DNA of 64,000 nucleotides. It comes from Channallabes apus. Taxonomy: Eukaryota > Chordata > Actinopteri > Siluriformes > Clariidae. The notes beneath the pieces were generated by a model. It searched no databases. It was not told the DNA's origin and saw only the letters and a program-made list of their open reading frames with translations. How positions within the stretch are numbered: position 1 is the stretch's first letter; the number at the start of each line of letters is the position of its first letter. The stretch lies in the NCBI GenBank assembly GCA_030522415.1, contig CM060124.1, positions 24,414,454-24,478,453 of the forward strand, given 5' to 3'. The position numbers and the translations under genes are program-made. Shown here piece after piece: positions 46,904 to 58,752 of this stretch.

Positions 46904-46908
46904 TGAAC

Positions 46909-47561
46909 TGTAAGTGCCATATCGCACTTGTTATGAATTTGTTGTTGTGTTTATTTTATTTTATTTTACTTGCTGTTATTTCATTTATTCCACCTTGTTC
47001 TATTCATTAGTAAAGCATTAAGCATTAAGTTTGTTACATAAGCCATAAGCTTTATATTTCTTAGTCATGCATCATAAGTTGACAATCGTAGGTTGGTCTG
47101 TGATGTCATTCTACTATTACATGCATTTGTGTGACTGTGATATGTTAGAGAGTTCAGTATAGATGTGGAAGGCTACGGAAACACAAGCTTTTGACCGTCA
47201 GCTAATGAGAGCTCCCGGTAAGCTAGAAATGTAAGATACAGCAACTAGGTTGTTATAACCGTAAGCTAACGTAAGCTGGGAATGTAAGATACAATGAGAG
47301 TGTTGTTATATACCCAAGCCAAGATTGTAATCTACAAGATACAGCAAATAGGTTGTTGTAAAAGTCAGAGATTTGCAAGATGCAGCAACTGGTGTCTGTA
47401 ATAACAGTGGATTTACTCAAGACGATTGTATGAAGTGTTGATTCTTTGATGCTGACAAATAAACGACAAAAGACAAAGAGATCGGACTTCTGTCATGTGA
47501 GTGAAACTTTAAGACATTCGCTACGCGTCAAAACTGGTGAAATAATATGACCGCATCTACA
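46909..47561 (+). repeat. BEL/Pao 5' LTR
   Basis: 653 bp. Carries a GACAAATAAACGACAAAAG polyadenylation region near 47452 and ends CCGCATCTACA. Confidence 0.95.
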
Positions 47562-47651
47562 TAAAGTCAAAAGCTTTTCCGCTGTTTGAACGAAAACAAG
47601 TGAATGCTGAAAGGGAAAGTAAAAGGGAATAGCGTGCCCTGAACTTCACCA

Positions 47652-49075
47652 TGCCGAACAACGAGGACGAAGGCGCTCATGGAGGCGGGCAGACAACAGG
47701 ATAACAAAAAGTACCTCGAAGAGGCGCTGGAAGCAAGAAAAGACAAGCTAAAGCAGCTGAATGCAACGTCTACTGCATTAAAGGCGCTTATGAAAGATGC
47801 AAATACTTTTTTATACCCAAATACTGGAAGCTGAGAGAAGACTTTATGAGAAGTAACGTTGATGTGTTAGTGTACACTGATAAAGACGAATGCACACGCG
47901 ATCAGGTCGCCTGCTTCGCACCTGAGATACAAAGCTGCACAGAATTCATGGCTAAGGTGAATCGCTGGATAGCGGACACCAAGGGCCACTCTATGACGTC
48001 GCGAACACGTGAAGATGTCTCGCCGGGCGACAGAGTGTCACAGACAACGGCAGCATCCAAAAGGTCTGTAACTTCTACATCATCCTCAGCCCGAATAAAG
48101 AAAGCGGAAGCCAACAGAGCAGCCTTGTTGATTAAAGTAGCAGCCTTAGCAGAACGGCGGGCGTTAGAACAGAAGGAAGCACAATTAAAGGCTGAGTAAG
48201 AGCAACTGAAAGCACAATTAAAGGCTGAAGAAGAGCAACTGAAAGCACGATTAAAGAACAAGGAAGCAGAATTAAAGGCTGATAAAGAAAAGTTGGAATT
48301 AGAAACTGCGCTCGCAATTGTCGACGCTGAATTACAGGCTTATCAGGGTTGTAAAAAACGACAGCCTGCATCAAAGAGCGGAGTCATCGACCCGAGCTGC
48401 ACACGCTCGAGCAGCCCACCTTGGACGGGCCACAAACCTGAAAACGTCAGCCGCCGAAAGCCGGTAAAAGAGAGCACGGTCAACGAACCAAGTAGCGCAT
48501 GCGCTCCCAGACTGGAAACCAAAACGGCGCTTGCTACGCATGATGCCAAATTGAGAGTGCTTCAACGTCAAGATCGCAAATACGACAGCCGATCGCCCAA
48601 GAGCAAGAGCGCACTCATTGAATTGAGCAGCGCGCGTCCGAGCAGCGCGTGCCCGAGCAGCGCGCACTATCATCTTTCCAACTCAACATGCAACAGCCGA
48701 GTGAAGCCTACGAACGAGAGCGCAGTCACTGAATCGAGCAGCGCGCACTCTCACCTCTCCAGCTCAACATGCAACAACCGAGCGCAGCCTGCGAACGAGA
48801 GCTCAGTCATTGAATCGAGCAGCGCGCGCCCGAGCAGCACGCACTCTACAGACCTGGACGCCGCAATCAGCGACGGAAAACCCTGTCACACATCCCTTCA
48901 AGGACCCAAACAAAGGGGCCAAGGAGAACCCAGGGTCAGCGTCGCAACCGAGGACAGACAGGTTGGTAAAATTCACAAAGACTTGATCAAAATGAAGAAT
49001 GCCGGTACATCACCTGTCAGCGCCGTGCGCACATTGCACAGGGGAGCATATCTTAGACGATTGCTTCCCATTTAA
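47652..49075 (+). pseudogene. BEL/Pao gag-like region
   Basis: An ATG at 47652 (MPNNEDEGAHGGG) soon meets a stop; the main frame is 47846-49075, interrupted by one in-frame TAA at 48197. The first part (DKDECTRDQVACFAPEI) is followed by a strongly charged coiled coil of EEQLKAxLKA repeats (48130-48290), then a low-complexity Ser/Arg-rich region with repeated SSSAHSHLSSSTCN units (48590-48840). The coiled coil would drive particle assembly. A frameshift near 49000 separates it from the zinc fingers. Capsid identity rests on position and composition. Confidence 0.7.
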
Positions 49076-49545
49076 TGATAAGACACACAAAGACAAAGTA
49101 GAATTCTTAAAAAGAAACGGATTCTGTTTCGGATGTTTAACAAAGGGTCATTTGTGGAAAGACTGTACCAAAAAAATTACATGTTCATTGTGTTCAAAGC
49201 CACATCCAAGCATGCTACACATAGCAGTGCCAGACACGGCGCAGTCAGTTACGAGCGCCCGTAGAAACGAAACTGAAAGTGACACAACAAATACACCACC
49301 TGCTGTGAGTCATGAATCAAATGCGCTCACTGGGGCTGGAGGTAATTGCATCCTCCCTATAGTACCTGCTAAAATAAAGTCCAAGAAAAAGGACACAATC
49401 GTAGAAGCCATGTACTATCACGTGAAAGTCCCCGAGAAGGACACAGATCTGCTGCGCTTCCTATGGTGGCCGAATGGAGATGTGAACCAAGACTTAGTTG
49501 AATACAAAATGGTAGTTCATCTGTTCGGTGCAAAATCGTCACCTA
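48999..49545 (+). pseudogene. BEL/Pao zinc knuckles and start of RT
   Basis: Reads CAHCTGEHILDDCF, then FCFGCLTKGHLWKDC, a Cys-x2-Cys-x4-His-x4-Cys knuckle, then CSLCSKPHPSMLH, the double-finger layout of BEL/Pao. After VEAMYYH there is a jump into RT (DTDLLRFLWWPNGDVNQD, VEYKMVVHLFGAKSSP), so protease and the first half of RT are deleted. The frame is cut at 49543 by the inserted TA-flanked element; the frame after it to 49670 belongs to that insert. Confidence 0.88.
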
Positions 49546-51878
49546 CAGTGGGTGCACAGGCAGTATGCGACTTCCACCGTCGCCGGTGTATGGCGTGTAT
49601 GGCGTCAGCATTTGGGTTTGTGCGTTTGCTGGCTTTTAGCACTGAGTGGCGCTATATAACTATAGACTGACGGCTCAGGCATCAGTTCGTTCTCTCCAGG
49701 CTTAATGAGGCGCAGGTCGTCCACAGCTGCACGTCGTTGCAGATAAAATGAAGTGAAACATTGTAAATAAACGAATTCATAATCACAGTAGTAACATTAC
49801 AGTACAAATTTATAATAAAAATTAAATTCTGTTTTTTAGGATCGAATTTAAGCAACGTAAACGTTGTAAACTGTGTAATTACAGTAGAAAGGCTACACGT
49901 GTAGGGTCTTGTGTCATCTTATATTTTGTGTTCTTTAAATTTGTAGCTTTTATAAGACTCTACTTTTATTTAGGTGCACACACAATGATGAAAAAACTTT
50001 ATGATTTTGTTAAATAAATAAAGTAAACGGGGTTCTGTATTGATTTTGGTGAACTTGAGCGCGTCAGAAAATGAACCCAAACTCCGTGTATACTCGCCGC
50101 ACAGACGTGAAAAATATATACTTATAGAAAGAGAAATATCTGCTTTAATATAAACTAATGAAAAAAAATTATTACATTATGAAGTATTGTAGATAACACT
50201 TATAACATCTGGACCACCACGGCCTCGCGGGGGTGAGATCCAACTCCCCGGATTACTGAGCCGGCGCTTTGTCTCCCCCTAGTGTGTCTATGTGTGTATG
50301 TCTTTCCCCTTGTCTAATTATGAAGATCACCTGTGCCTCCTTTTGTCTCTCTCTATTTATACCAGCCGACCCCGGAGTCCCATGTCTGTCCACCGTTGTG
50401 CGTGCATCTAAGAAACTCGTTCGTCCGTGTGTTTGCCTGTTTTCCCTTCCAGGACTAAAGGAGCCTGGAACTCCCACGACTAAGGCCGGCAAAGGAAAGC
50501 CGGCATCTCTGAAAAGAAAGAGAAGGACTCCCGTGTGATTTTTTGACACTTTCTGTTACGTTTCTGGTTTATTGTTTGGGAGTGGAATTTTGAGTTGTGT
50601 TTCTAAAAATAAAGACTATTTCCTGTTCCAGACCTGCACTTGCATCCATCCTTACTAGGAGACATGACAACAGTAGCCCACATTTATATAAAAAAGCATT
50701 TTTTATTTATATAAAACTATAAAAAAAAATAATCCTGCGTTTATTTTTAGATGTGCCCGCTGCCACAGTTCTTCAGTAACAAACCTATAAAACATGTACA
50801 TCTGTATGAATAAATTGTTTAAATGTGATCAGTAAATGCTCCTTGCTAGTGACTGACATCGGCGTGCTGAAAGATCTAATCTCTCATATCGGCGCGCGCG
50901 TTCATCTGACTTAACATTTCAGCCATTCACACATGCATTGTGCTGTTGTTTGTACACACTTTCAGTTTTCCCCTTCTACTCTCCTCTTTCATAAAAAATG
51001 AACAATCCGACACGAGCAGATTTGTTTCAGTCAGAATATTTATCAATCATAAAGAGAGGCGACATATACTTGCTGATTAAACACTGCATTTTTAAAGTGA
51101 AAGCGCGCGATGTGAGCACCTTTAATTATTGATAATTAAATCATTATTAAATGGTGGATATAAAAAGCTTTTATAAAAGGTTTTATACTGCAAACGAAAA
51201 ACGAATCCAGAGCCTGTAATTATATTGCATAACTATTATTTTGCACAAATACTGTAAATCTCTGAATAAAACAATGATATTTTATTCACAAATGTAAGAC
51301 AATATATTTTGGTTCAGTGCCAGACGAACTGCGAGCAAATAATGTAATGAGAGGCACCGATTATACTGCATACATCTTTTTTATTGATTTATTTTTTTTA
51401 TTATATATGCTGGAAGTTTGCTCTATTTGTTTTAGTTATTTCTATATTTAAATCTTGATGTCTTAAACTCTAACAACTGTAAGTATTGTCGAAATAATTT
51501 TTTTTAAAGCCCTAGTGCTGTTGTTTGTGCTGTTTTCTTTAATAATAACACTAAACAGATAAAAACAGAGAGTCTGTCTAAACAAAATAAAACCAATGTT
51601 TTCTAACTCATATTTTTTATATTTATAGTTTTTCATGTTTGTTGGATGTGTAAATTATCATAATTGTAGTATTACTTCGCTACAACATATTGTTTTGACT
51701 TTATTATGACTTAAGCTCTGAATATATTTAAAAACCGATATGACGGAAAATGTCAATTTGCGCCACCTGGCGGTCATTTCACGAATTATTTTGAAATGCT
51801 CCTGGTTTATTTTGGCCGCTGCCGCTTTCCACGGCGGTGAGTGCGACGGTAATGAGCAGTCTGGTTGTCACACCACTG
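49546..51878 (-). mobile_element. TA-flanked CAGTGG element inserted in BEL/Pao
   Basis: Ends CAGTGGGTGCACAGG and GTTGTCACACCACTG, with TA on both sides (49544-49545, 51879-51880). Taking out the insert and one TA restores an open RT frame reading SSPSVANFA, so the empty site can be read at codon level. It is 2333 bp, of which about 450 bp is a further LTR-like insertion. It matches, inverted, 30107-30200 (GCGGCCAAAATAAACCAGG), 40263-40600 and 42720-44890. No transposase frame. Non-autonomous; superfamily suggested by TA target is Tc1/mariner-like, not proven. Confidence 0.9.
50205..50655 (+). mobile_element. LTR-like insertion (probable solo LTR)
   Basis: Not present in the other copies of the host element. 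Contains TCTCTATTTATACCAGCCGA (TATA-like), TTCCAGGACTAAAGGAGCCT, an AATAAAGAC polyadenylation signal at 50610 and CTGCACTTGCATCCATCC, all typical of fish gypsy LTRs. Exact ends and duplication not found. The Lys-rich frame at its centre is spurious. Confidence 0.5.
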
Positions 51879-51880
51879 TA

Positions 51881-53247
51881 GTGTTGCTAACTTCGCCTTC
51901 AGAAAGACAGCAGAAGAACACCGCAGCAGTGCATCTGCTGTGGCAGTTAATACAGTGCTCAAAAACTTTTATGTAGACGACTGCCTCAAATCCGTTTCGA
52001 GGCATGACCAAGCAGTCGCCCTATACAATGATCTCACAAGTCTCTGTGCAAGCGGAGGGTTTAACCTCACTAAACGGGCAAGCAATAGCCGTGCCCTACT
52101 GACTGTCATTCCCGAGAGTGAAATGATCAACGACATGAGAGACTTAGACTTGAGTAAAGATGCCCTGCCCATAGAGAGAGCTCTGGGGGTGCTGTGGTGC
52201 ATTGATTCAGACATGTTCAAGTTTAAAATTAGTTTAAAGGAACGACCTGTGACAAGAAGAGGAATTCTGTCAGTCACTGGCTCAACATACGACCCGTTAG
52301 GCTTTCTCCCACCTGCCATACTGCCAGCTACAATCCCAATGCAACAGCTATGTAAAGAAAAACTAGCCTGGGATGACGACATTCCCGAGCAGTTTGCAAC
52401 GGCATGGAAAACCTGGCTGCAAGAGCTGCACAGACTGTCTGAGTTCAGCATAGCAAGGTGCATAAAACCAGCCGACTTCAGAGTTACAGCTACAGCACAA
52501 CTCCACCACTTCTCGGATGCAAGTGAAATGGGATACGGAGCTGTCTCATACCTCAGGTTAGTAAACGCTGATGGACTTACACATTGTGCATTCATGATGG
52601 GGAACTCCCGTGTAGCACCCCTGAAACAAACCACCATTCCACGGATGGAACTGACTGCGGCAGGGGTCGCTGTAAAAAATGACAAAATGTTGAAAGAACA
52701 GCTAGAATTGAAATTGCTGGACTCTATGTTCTGGACTGACAGTACAACTGTTTTGAGATCAATACTGAAAGAACAAACATTAACTGACGAAAACCTGCAT
52801 ACATTCATGTGTGAAGTAGAAGCGACAATGAATAACCGACCCCTCACTACTGTCTCGGAGGATCCCACAGATCCTCTGACACCAAACCACCTACTGCTGC
52901 TGAAAAAACAGCCAAACCTGCCACCTGGATTTGTCATCTATGCACGTCGCAGGGAGAAGCAGATCCAGCATCGATCAGACCTGCTCTGGAAGCGATGGGT
53001 TCGTGAATACTTGCCCCTGCTCCAGGAGCGGCAAAAATGGTTTCAAAACAAAAAAAACCTTTCGATTGGAGACATAGTTTTAATAACTGATGAGTCATCT
53101 CCAAGAAATTCATGGGTCATGGGAAGAATCACGAAAGTGTTCCCCGACAAAGGGGGACTGGTGAAACGTGTGTTAGGTAAAACCAAGACCAACACTCTGG
53201 AAAGACCCATCGACAAGCTGTGCCTCATATATGAAATGGACTGTTAA
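51881..53247 (+). pseudogene. BEL/Pao RT, RNase H and integrase C-terminus
   Basis: One long open frame to TAA at 53245-53247. It carries VLKNFYVDDCLKSV (RT catalytic YVDD), RRGILSVTGSTYDPLGFLPP (connection), HHFSDASEMGYGAVSYL (RNase H first Asp), TTIPRMELTAAGVAV and DSMFWTDSTTVLR (RNase H). It then jumps straight to LTDENLHTFMCEVEATMNNR and DPLTPNHLLLLK, the end of integrase, and finishes with a GDIVLITDESSPRNSWVMGR domain. The integrase zinc-binding and DDE core are deleted with frame kept. Together with the upstream deletion it cannot be autonomous, yet the frame itself lacks stops, consistent with recent trans-mobilisation. Confidence 0.93.
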
Positions 53248-53440
53248 ATGTGTGGTAATATGTTATGAAATTTGATATGCAAATATAAGCACCTGAGATA
53301 AATATTACACACTTAAAAGATTTAAAACGTTTTAGAAGGTTAAGAATGTTTGATTTCATGGCTTTATAAAAAAAAAAAAAAAAAAAACAAACACAAAATT
53401 GTAATTGTCAGTCTCCATGCATGTCAATTAGGGGCTGGAA

Positions 53441-54087
53441 TGTAAGTGCCATATCGCACTTGTTATGAATTTGTTGTTGTGTTTATTTTATTTTATTTTA
53501 CTTGCTGTTATTTCATTTATTCTACCTTGTTCTATTCATTAGTAAAGCATTAAGCATTAAGTTTGTTACATAAGCCATAAGCTTTATATTTCTTAGTCAT
53601 GCATCATAAGTTGACAATCGTAGGTTGGTCTGTGATGTCATTCTACTATTACATGCATTTGTGTGACTGTGATATGTTAGAGAGTTCAGTATAGATGTGG
53701 AAGGCTACGGAAACACAAGCTTTTGACCGTCAGCTAATGAGAGCTCCCGGTAAGCTAGAAATGTAAGATACAGCAAATAGGTTGTTGTAACCGTAAGCTA
53801 AGTGGGAATGTAAGATACAACGAGAGTGTTGTTATATACCCAAGCCAAGATTGTAATCTACAAGATACAGCAAATAGGTTGTTGTAAAAGTCAGAGATTT
53901 GCAAGATGCAGCAACTGGTGTCTGTAATAACAGTGGATTTACTCAAGACGACTGTATGAAGTGTTGATTCTTTGATGCTGACAAATAAACGACAAAAGAC
54001 AAAGAGATCGGACTTCTGTCATGTGAGTGAAACTTTAAGACATTAGCTACGCGTCAAAACTGGTGAAATAATATGACCGCATCTACA
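53441..54087 (+). repeat. BEL/Pao 3' LTR
   Basis: 647 bp, differing from the 5' LTR by six base changes and loss of six bases in the GTAAGCTAACGTAAGCTGGG stretch. No clear polypurine tract, but an A run (53369-53387) lies about 55 bases upstream. Confidence 0.95.
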
Positions 54088-54092
54088 TGAAC

Positions 54093-54574
54093 AATTCAGA
54101 AGGTGAAAGTAGGCTGGAGAGTCATTTAGGAGTGTATGTGTGTGTGGCTAGAGAAATGACTAGATAAAAATAAGGGGGAGGTCCACTTTTTTGTTGCCTA
54201 AAACTTCCTCCTCTGTTAAGATGAGGATTTTTCACTTGCGCACAGATAGCTTCTTTTACCCATCTCTTAAACCATCTATCCTCTGTGTCCAAAATTGGTA
54301 CATTCTCATACTCAACTTGTCCTTCAGATGAAGGTACTGTATACTGCTTATTCAGGTGCTGAAATGTTGCTCATTCTCTGCTGATACATCCTTTTATTTA
54401 GAGGTTGTTTTGTCTATTCACTGTAGTGCTCTGAACACTCTTCACTGCATTGGAGCACATAAATTATATTGCTCTTATGTTTTGGTGTCCGGTCTTTTTG
54501 GTGGACAAATCTCCTTTCCTAGCATTTTGGTTGGTTTAAAGGACAACAGTTTGGCCTTCCTGAACTGTGCAGTT
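54093..54574. other. No feature seen
   Basis: Single-copy-looking sequence between the BEL element and copy C; no supported gene. Confidence 0.5.
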
Positions 54575-55323
54575 ACAGATGTCGCCATTAAAAACCCGCG
54601 TTTCGAGAAAAGGGATCCCGTGACTTGCCGCGGCTTTGCGCGGCTGCGTGCGGGAAGCTGTGAACATGCCCTTCATTACCTGTAGGGGGCAGTCGTGTTT
54701 CAGTCTGAAGTATTGTGTGTCTACTGAAGCCGAAAATGTGTGCAAATTAAACTGCGCATGCGTCTTTGGAGTCGCTGTGCCCGCGCTGTGTATCAGTCGG
54801 TTGGGAATCATCACGGAGGTACAGTACAACACGGCGTGGCTGCAGCTGGAGTTTGTCGTGTTCGAGGTAAGTTTAGCTTTCTTTTTTGGATGTGATTCTC
54901 GCTTTCATGACTCCCAATTAATGTTCATCTTAATCTCAGGACGTACAATTAGCAATTTCAGTTTTTAATAGTGTGGAGATTCACAAAACACCGTTTTCGT
55001 GTAAAAACCTGAACCTACGGAGCCCCCATGGGTCCTGTGGTAAATAAATAAATAAATAAAATAATAACAAACCGAGCGCGCGGATTAATACACCGAGATG
55101 TGTGTTTCTTACCCCCACCCCGAGTGAAAACGGCGTGTTCAGACAAAGGCTCGCCAGTTAGATGCCATTTCTGAACAAACTGAGTCGTGTGTGTTAAAGC
55201 ATTAAATGGTAAAAGAGCACTAGCAATAAACGTTTTTTTTTTTCTGAAGCCGAACTTTATTAATGAGTTACGAGTAAAAAACCTGTACATATGTTCATAC
55301 AGTATTGACAGCAGCTCTAATTT

Positions 55324-56985
55324 ACTGCGGTAAAGCCAGCCGCGGTTCAGAAAAACACGGTCAAGCCAGCCGCGATTGATTTTAGTGCGCGCGCATATTA
55401 CAGTGATTACGGTAGTTTCATGAACAACACAGAGAGAATGCCCCATATCTGAAAAATGCTGCAGAAAAATAGTTTCATATGTGGTGTGTATATAGTATGG
55501 GACGTCCTGAATAAGAACTGATCATTGTTTTTTTCTACTTATTAGAAATGGGGTCTTTATACCCCTTTAAAGTGTAATAATGTCCAATATCTCAAAACTG
55601 CTGCAGTAAAATAGTTTCATATGTGGTGTGTATATAGTATGGGACGTCCTGAATAAGAACTGATCATTGTTTTTTTCTACTTATTAGAAATGGGGTCTTT
55701 ATACCCCTTTAAAATGTAATAATGCCCCATATCTGAAAAATGCTGCAGTAAAATAGTTTCATATGTGGTGTGTATATAGTATGGGACGTCCTGAATAAGA
55801 ACTGATCATTGTTTTTTTCTACTTATTAGAAATGGCGTCTTTATACCCCTTTAAAGTGTAATAATGTCCAATATCTGAAAAATGCTGCAGTAAAATAGTT
55901 TCATATGTGGTGTGTATATAGTATGGGACGTCCTGAATAAGAACTGATCATTGTTTTTTTCTACTTATTAGAAATGGGGTCTTTATACCCCTTTAAAGTG
56001 TAATAATGTCCAATATCTCAAAAATGCTGCAGTAAAATAGTTTCATATGTGGTGTGTATATAGTATGGGACGTCCTGAATAAGAACTGATCATTGTTTTT
56101 TTCTACTTATTAGAAATGGGGTCTTTATACCCCTTTAAAGTGTAATAATGTCCAATATCTCAAAAATGCTGCAGTAAAATAGTTTCATATGTGGTGTGTA
56201 TATAGTATGGGACGTCCTGAATAAGAACTGATCATTGTTTTTTTTTCTACTTATTAGAAATGGGGTCTTTATACCCCTTTAAAGTGTAATAATGTCCAAT
56301 ATCTCAAAAATGCTGCAGTAAAATTGTTTCATATTTGGTGTGTATATAGTATGGGACGTCCTGAATAAGAACTGATCATTGTTTTTTTCTACTTTTTTTT
56401 TTTATCATATAATGTGTGTACATTATATGGGATAAAAGCTGACCATGGCGTTTTTATACTTACTAGAATTTATTTTTTCATAGGTCTCTGAAGTGAAATA
56501 AAGGCATTTTATTTAACTTTTTTTCCCCATTGTGAACATTTGTTTATTTGACCTCTCTTCCAAAGCAGACGTTAATCCTCATTATAGAAAACATTCATTG
56601 AAGAATAACTGCTACTTTTGAACAGTAAAACAAAATAAAAATCAATTCTGGTATTTAGAAAGACTAAATACATTATTTTGTCTGTTTTCTACGAATTCTG
56701 CTGTAACTTATCTACATAAAACAATTATTTGAATGGTGAATATTTAAGAAAAATATTGTAACAGACAACCGTCAAAGTCACCAATAAATAACACGGATAT
56801 TAAAGCAGAAATGCAAATAAATAAGCAAGTAAAAATTGACGAGCATGTTGTATTATCTCTCAGTCCTGGGCGTCTAAATGAAAAGCGCTCTGAAAGCGCG
56901 TTGTCTCTGTGTCGGTCCTGAAACTACCGTAATCACTGTAATATGTGTGCACACTAAAATCAATCGCGGCTGGCTTGACCGCAGT
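55324..56985. mobile_element. Non-autonomous DNA transposon with 8-bp target duplication and internal satellite
   Basis: Ends ACTGCGGTAAAGCCAGCCG and CGGCTGGCTTGACCGCAGT are inverted repeats of about 80 bp (shared TGATTTTAGTG, ATTACAGTGATTACGGTAGT inside). The left end has about 30 extra bases because its terminal motif is duplicated. TCTAATTT flanks it on both sides (55316-55323 and 56986-56993), and copy B carries the same site once, empty, at 32526-32533. No transposase frame. Inside is a 142-bp tandem array. The 8-bp duplication fits hAT or the Zisupton (KDZ) group; the ACTGCGG end fits neither well, so family is open. Confidence 0.92.
55443..56395. repeat. Minisatellite, seven 142-bp units
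   Basis: Units anchored by GCTGCAG with GCAG at 55461, 55603, 55745, 55887, 56029, 56171 and 56315: five intervals of exactly 142 and a last one of 144 from T-run growth. Each holds GGTGTGTATATAGTATGGGA, AACTGATCATTG, a T run, and GGGGTCTTTATACCCC, itself a small palindrome. Units are nearly identical, so amplification or homogenisation is recent. Confidence 0.97.
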
Positions 56986-58752
56986 TCTAATTTGTCTAAA
57001 TCGCATTGCAGACAATAAAAATAAGTCGAGTCATCCTCTGACCCTGCATGCTTAATCTTTCCACACATGATTCTTGCTTCTTACTTTTTCCTTAATCCCT
57101 CACTGATCTATCTTGTATTTTTCTAACGGTGTCAGAAACTTTGTGTTAGTAGCACTGCTTGACATGCTTGATGCCTTCCTCTTTTGTAATTTGCTTTGGA
57201 TAAAGGCAAACTTAGAAAAGATGAAGAAATGCCTAAATGTAGTTGTACGAATAAAAGATTATGTAATGATACAATGTAAATATTTTCACAGAAACAAAGC
57301 GTAAAGATGAGACGTGAATCTGAAGAGGATCTCTTTGATGATTGCCTGGTAAAGCATTGTTTTCTTATTAATTATACAATTTATTAATACCTTGAATATA
57401 GTGTTTGTTGTATTGGACAGAAGCATATAAATGCAAATGAATATATAAATATGAGTAATTATTGAACGAATTTTCATGTTTGGACTAACCCTTTAAATAC
57501 AAACTCAGCATTCATCATAGGATTTCCTGACACTGTAAAGGTGCAGAGTAATCTATGGAGTGTAGCCATCTCATGCCATGTTTTACAATGTTTTAGTGAT
57601 GCAAGATTATTGCTAAAGCAATTTAACCCAAGTTTAACAATCTGAAGTATATGAAGTGATGGTCATTTTTTATTATCAATTATTTGTATTATTTTTTTTC
57701 TCTGTGAAATGAAGTCAGCACAGGTTGAAGCAATTCAGATTTTTTTTTTGTTTCTCAAAATAAATTATTTATTTTCTTGTACATTTTATGCAGGGGGACA
57801 GACGAAGTGATGCCGGTATGCACCTTCTTAAAATCCTTGTCGTCTGTGCTGTTGAAGGGGAAGGACCAGTTGGTGTATCCATAATCCTTGAAGGAGAGGA
57901 AATTTTGCAAGAATGTGGCAATAGCTCCGAGCACTGCGCTATACATTTGAGCAATTACAGAAAGTTCTTCTAGAACTTGATGGGATTAAGCTATCACCAA
58001 AAGTGCAAGCTTTAAAGATGAAGTTATCTTAAAACATTTGATTTGGCTTGACTACAAGTCTTTACATGTTGTGTTTCCATGTTCAGCTTAATGTTTTAAT
58101 GCGTTATGGTTTCAATGGCATACTTTTAAGTGCACTAGTCCAGAGTGCTGATTTGAATGTTGCAACTTCACTGCTTCCGAGGGCTATTACGTTTTAACGT
58201 TTATTCTACAGATTGTTTAATGTATTTTCTGCTGTATTTTATTTCTAAATGAATGCTGTATTTTATTTATTTATTATTTTACACAATTTTGTTTAAAACA
58301 AGTATTTCAGGCCCTGGTGCCGTGCAGTTTTTTTCTATGGATGCAAAATTTAGCTGAATGCACTTTTATTAAAAAGACAACTTGGATCTAGACTTTGAAT
58401 GTCACAAATATTTGGTAATGTTGGTGAATAAACTGTTTAATTATATTTTAGTTGTGTGATTTATGAAAGATATAGATGAAATAATTACTTAAGTTTCTTT
58501 CCAAAACATAAATTAGCAATGTTTACATTATTATAGGGAGTAATATAAATTGATAAAACCAAGTTAAGGGAAAATCTCACAAAACAAAATGATAGTAATT
58601 TCATAAAATTAAGGTTCCTGCAACTTTACTTGATTATTTTAAATAAATCTAATTTGTGCATTAAATATAATTATGTAACTTTTACTTGATTTCTTTTATT
58701 GTTAATTTAATTAAGTAAATTTTACCAGACAATTACGGGTGAGTTTTACTTA

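Larger units (their letters stand above)
46909..54087 (+). mobile_element. BEL/Pao LTR retrotransposon, young but internally deleted
   Basis: Two LTRs (46909-47561 and 53441-54087) in direct orientation, with TGTAAG...CTACA ends and a perfect 5-bp target duplication TGAAC (46904-46908 and 54088-54092). Inside are gag-like sequence, CCHC fingers, RT/RNase H and integrase C-terminus in BEL/Pao order. A second element (49546-51878) is inserted in the RT. By eye the LTRs differ by six substitutions and one 6-bp deletion, so the insertion is recent. Confidence 0.96.
54660..57973 (+). pseudogene. Gene-family fragment, frameshifted (copy C)
   Basis: Counterpart of 31940-33599. A candidate first exon ends TTCGAG/GTAAGT at 54867; exon a is 57292-57348 (MRRESEEDLFDDCL, CTG/gtaaag); exon b starts at 57794 (GDRRSDAGMHLLKILVVCAV). 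A one-base loss near 57955 (GAGCAATTACAG instead of GAGCTATTTTCAG) shifts frame and ends the product early. The first intron has received the 1662-bp element. Compared with copy B the decay is further advanced, so I regard both as relics, with B by chance still open. Confidence 0.55.

Noticed and set aside
50253..50549. Frames of about 90-98 codons on both strands
   Set aside because: They lie in an LTR-like insertion, and neither has a domain.
51969..52937. 322-codon minus-strand frame
   Set aside because: Antisense shadow of the BEL/Pao RT-RNase H frame, which has clear catalytic motifs.
55443..56395. Tandem array considered as a CRISPR-like or centromeric satellite array
   Set aside because: Units abut without spacers, ruling out CRISPR; seven units confined within one transposon do not suggest a centromere.
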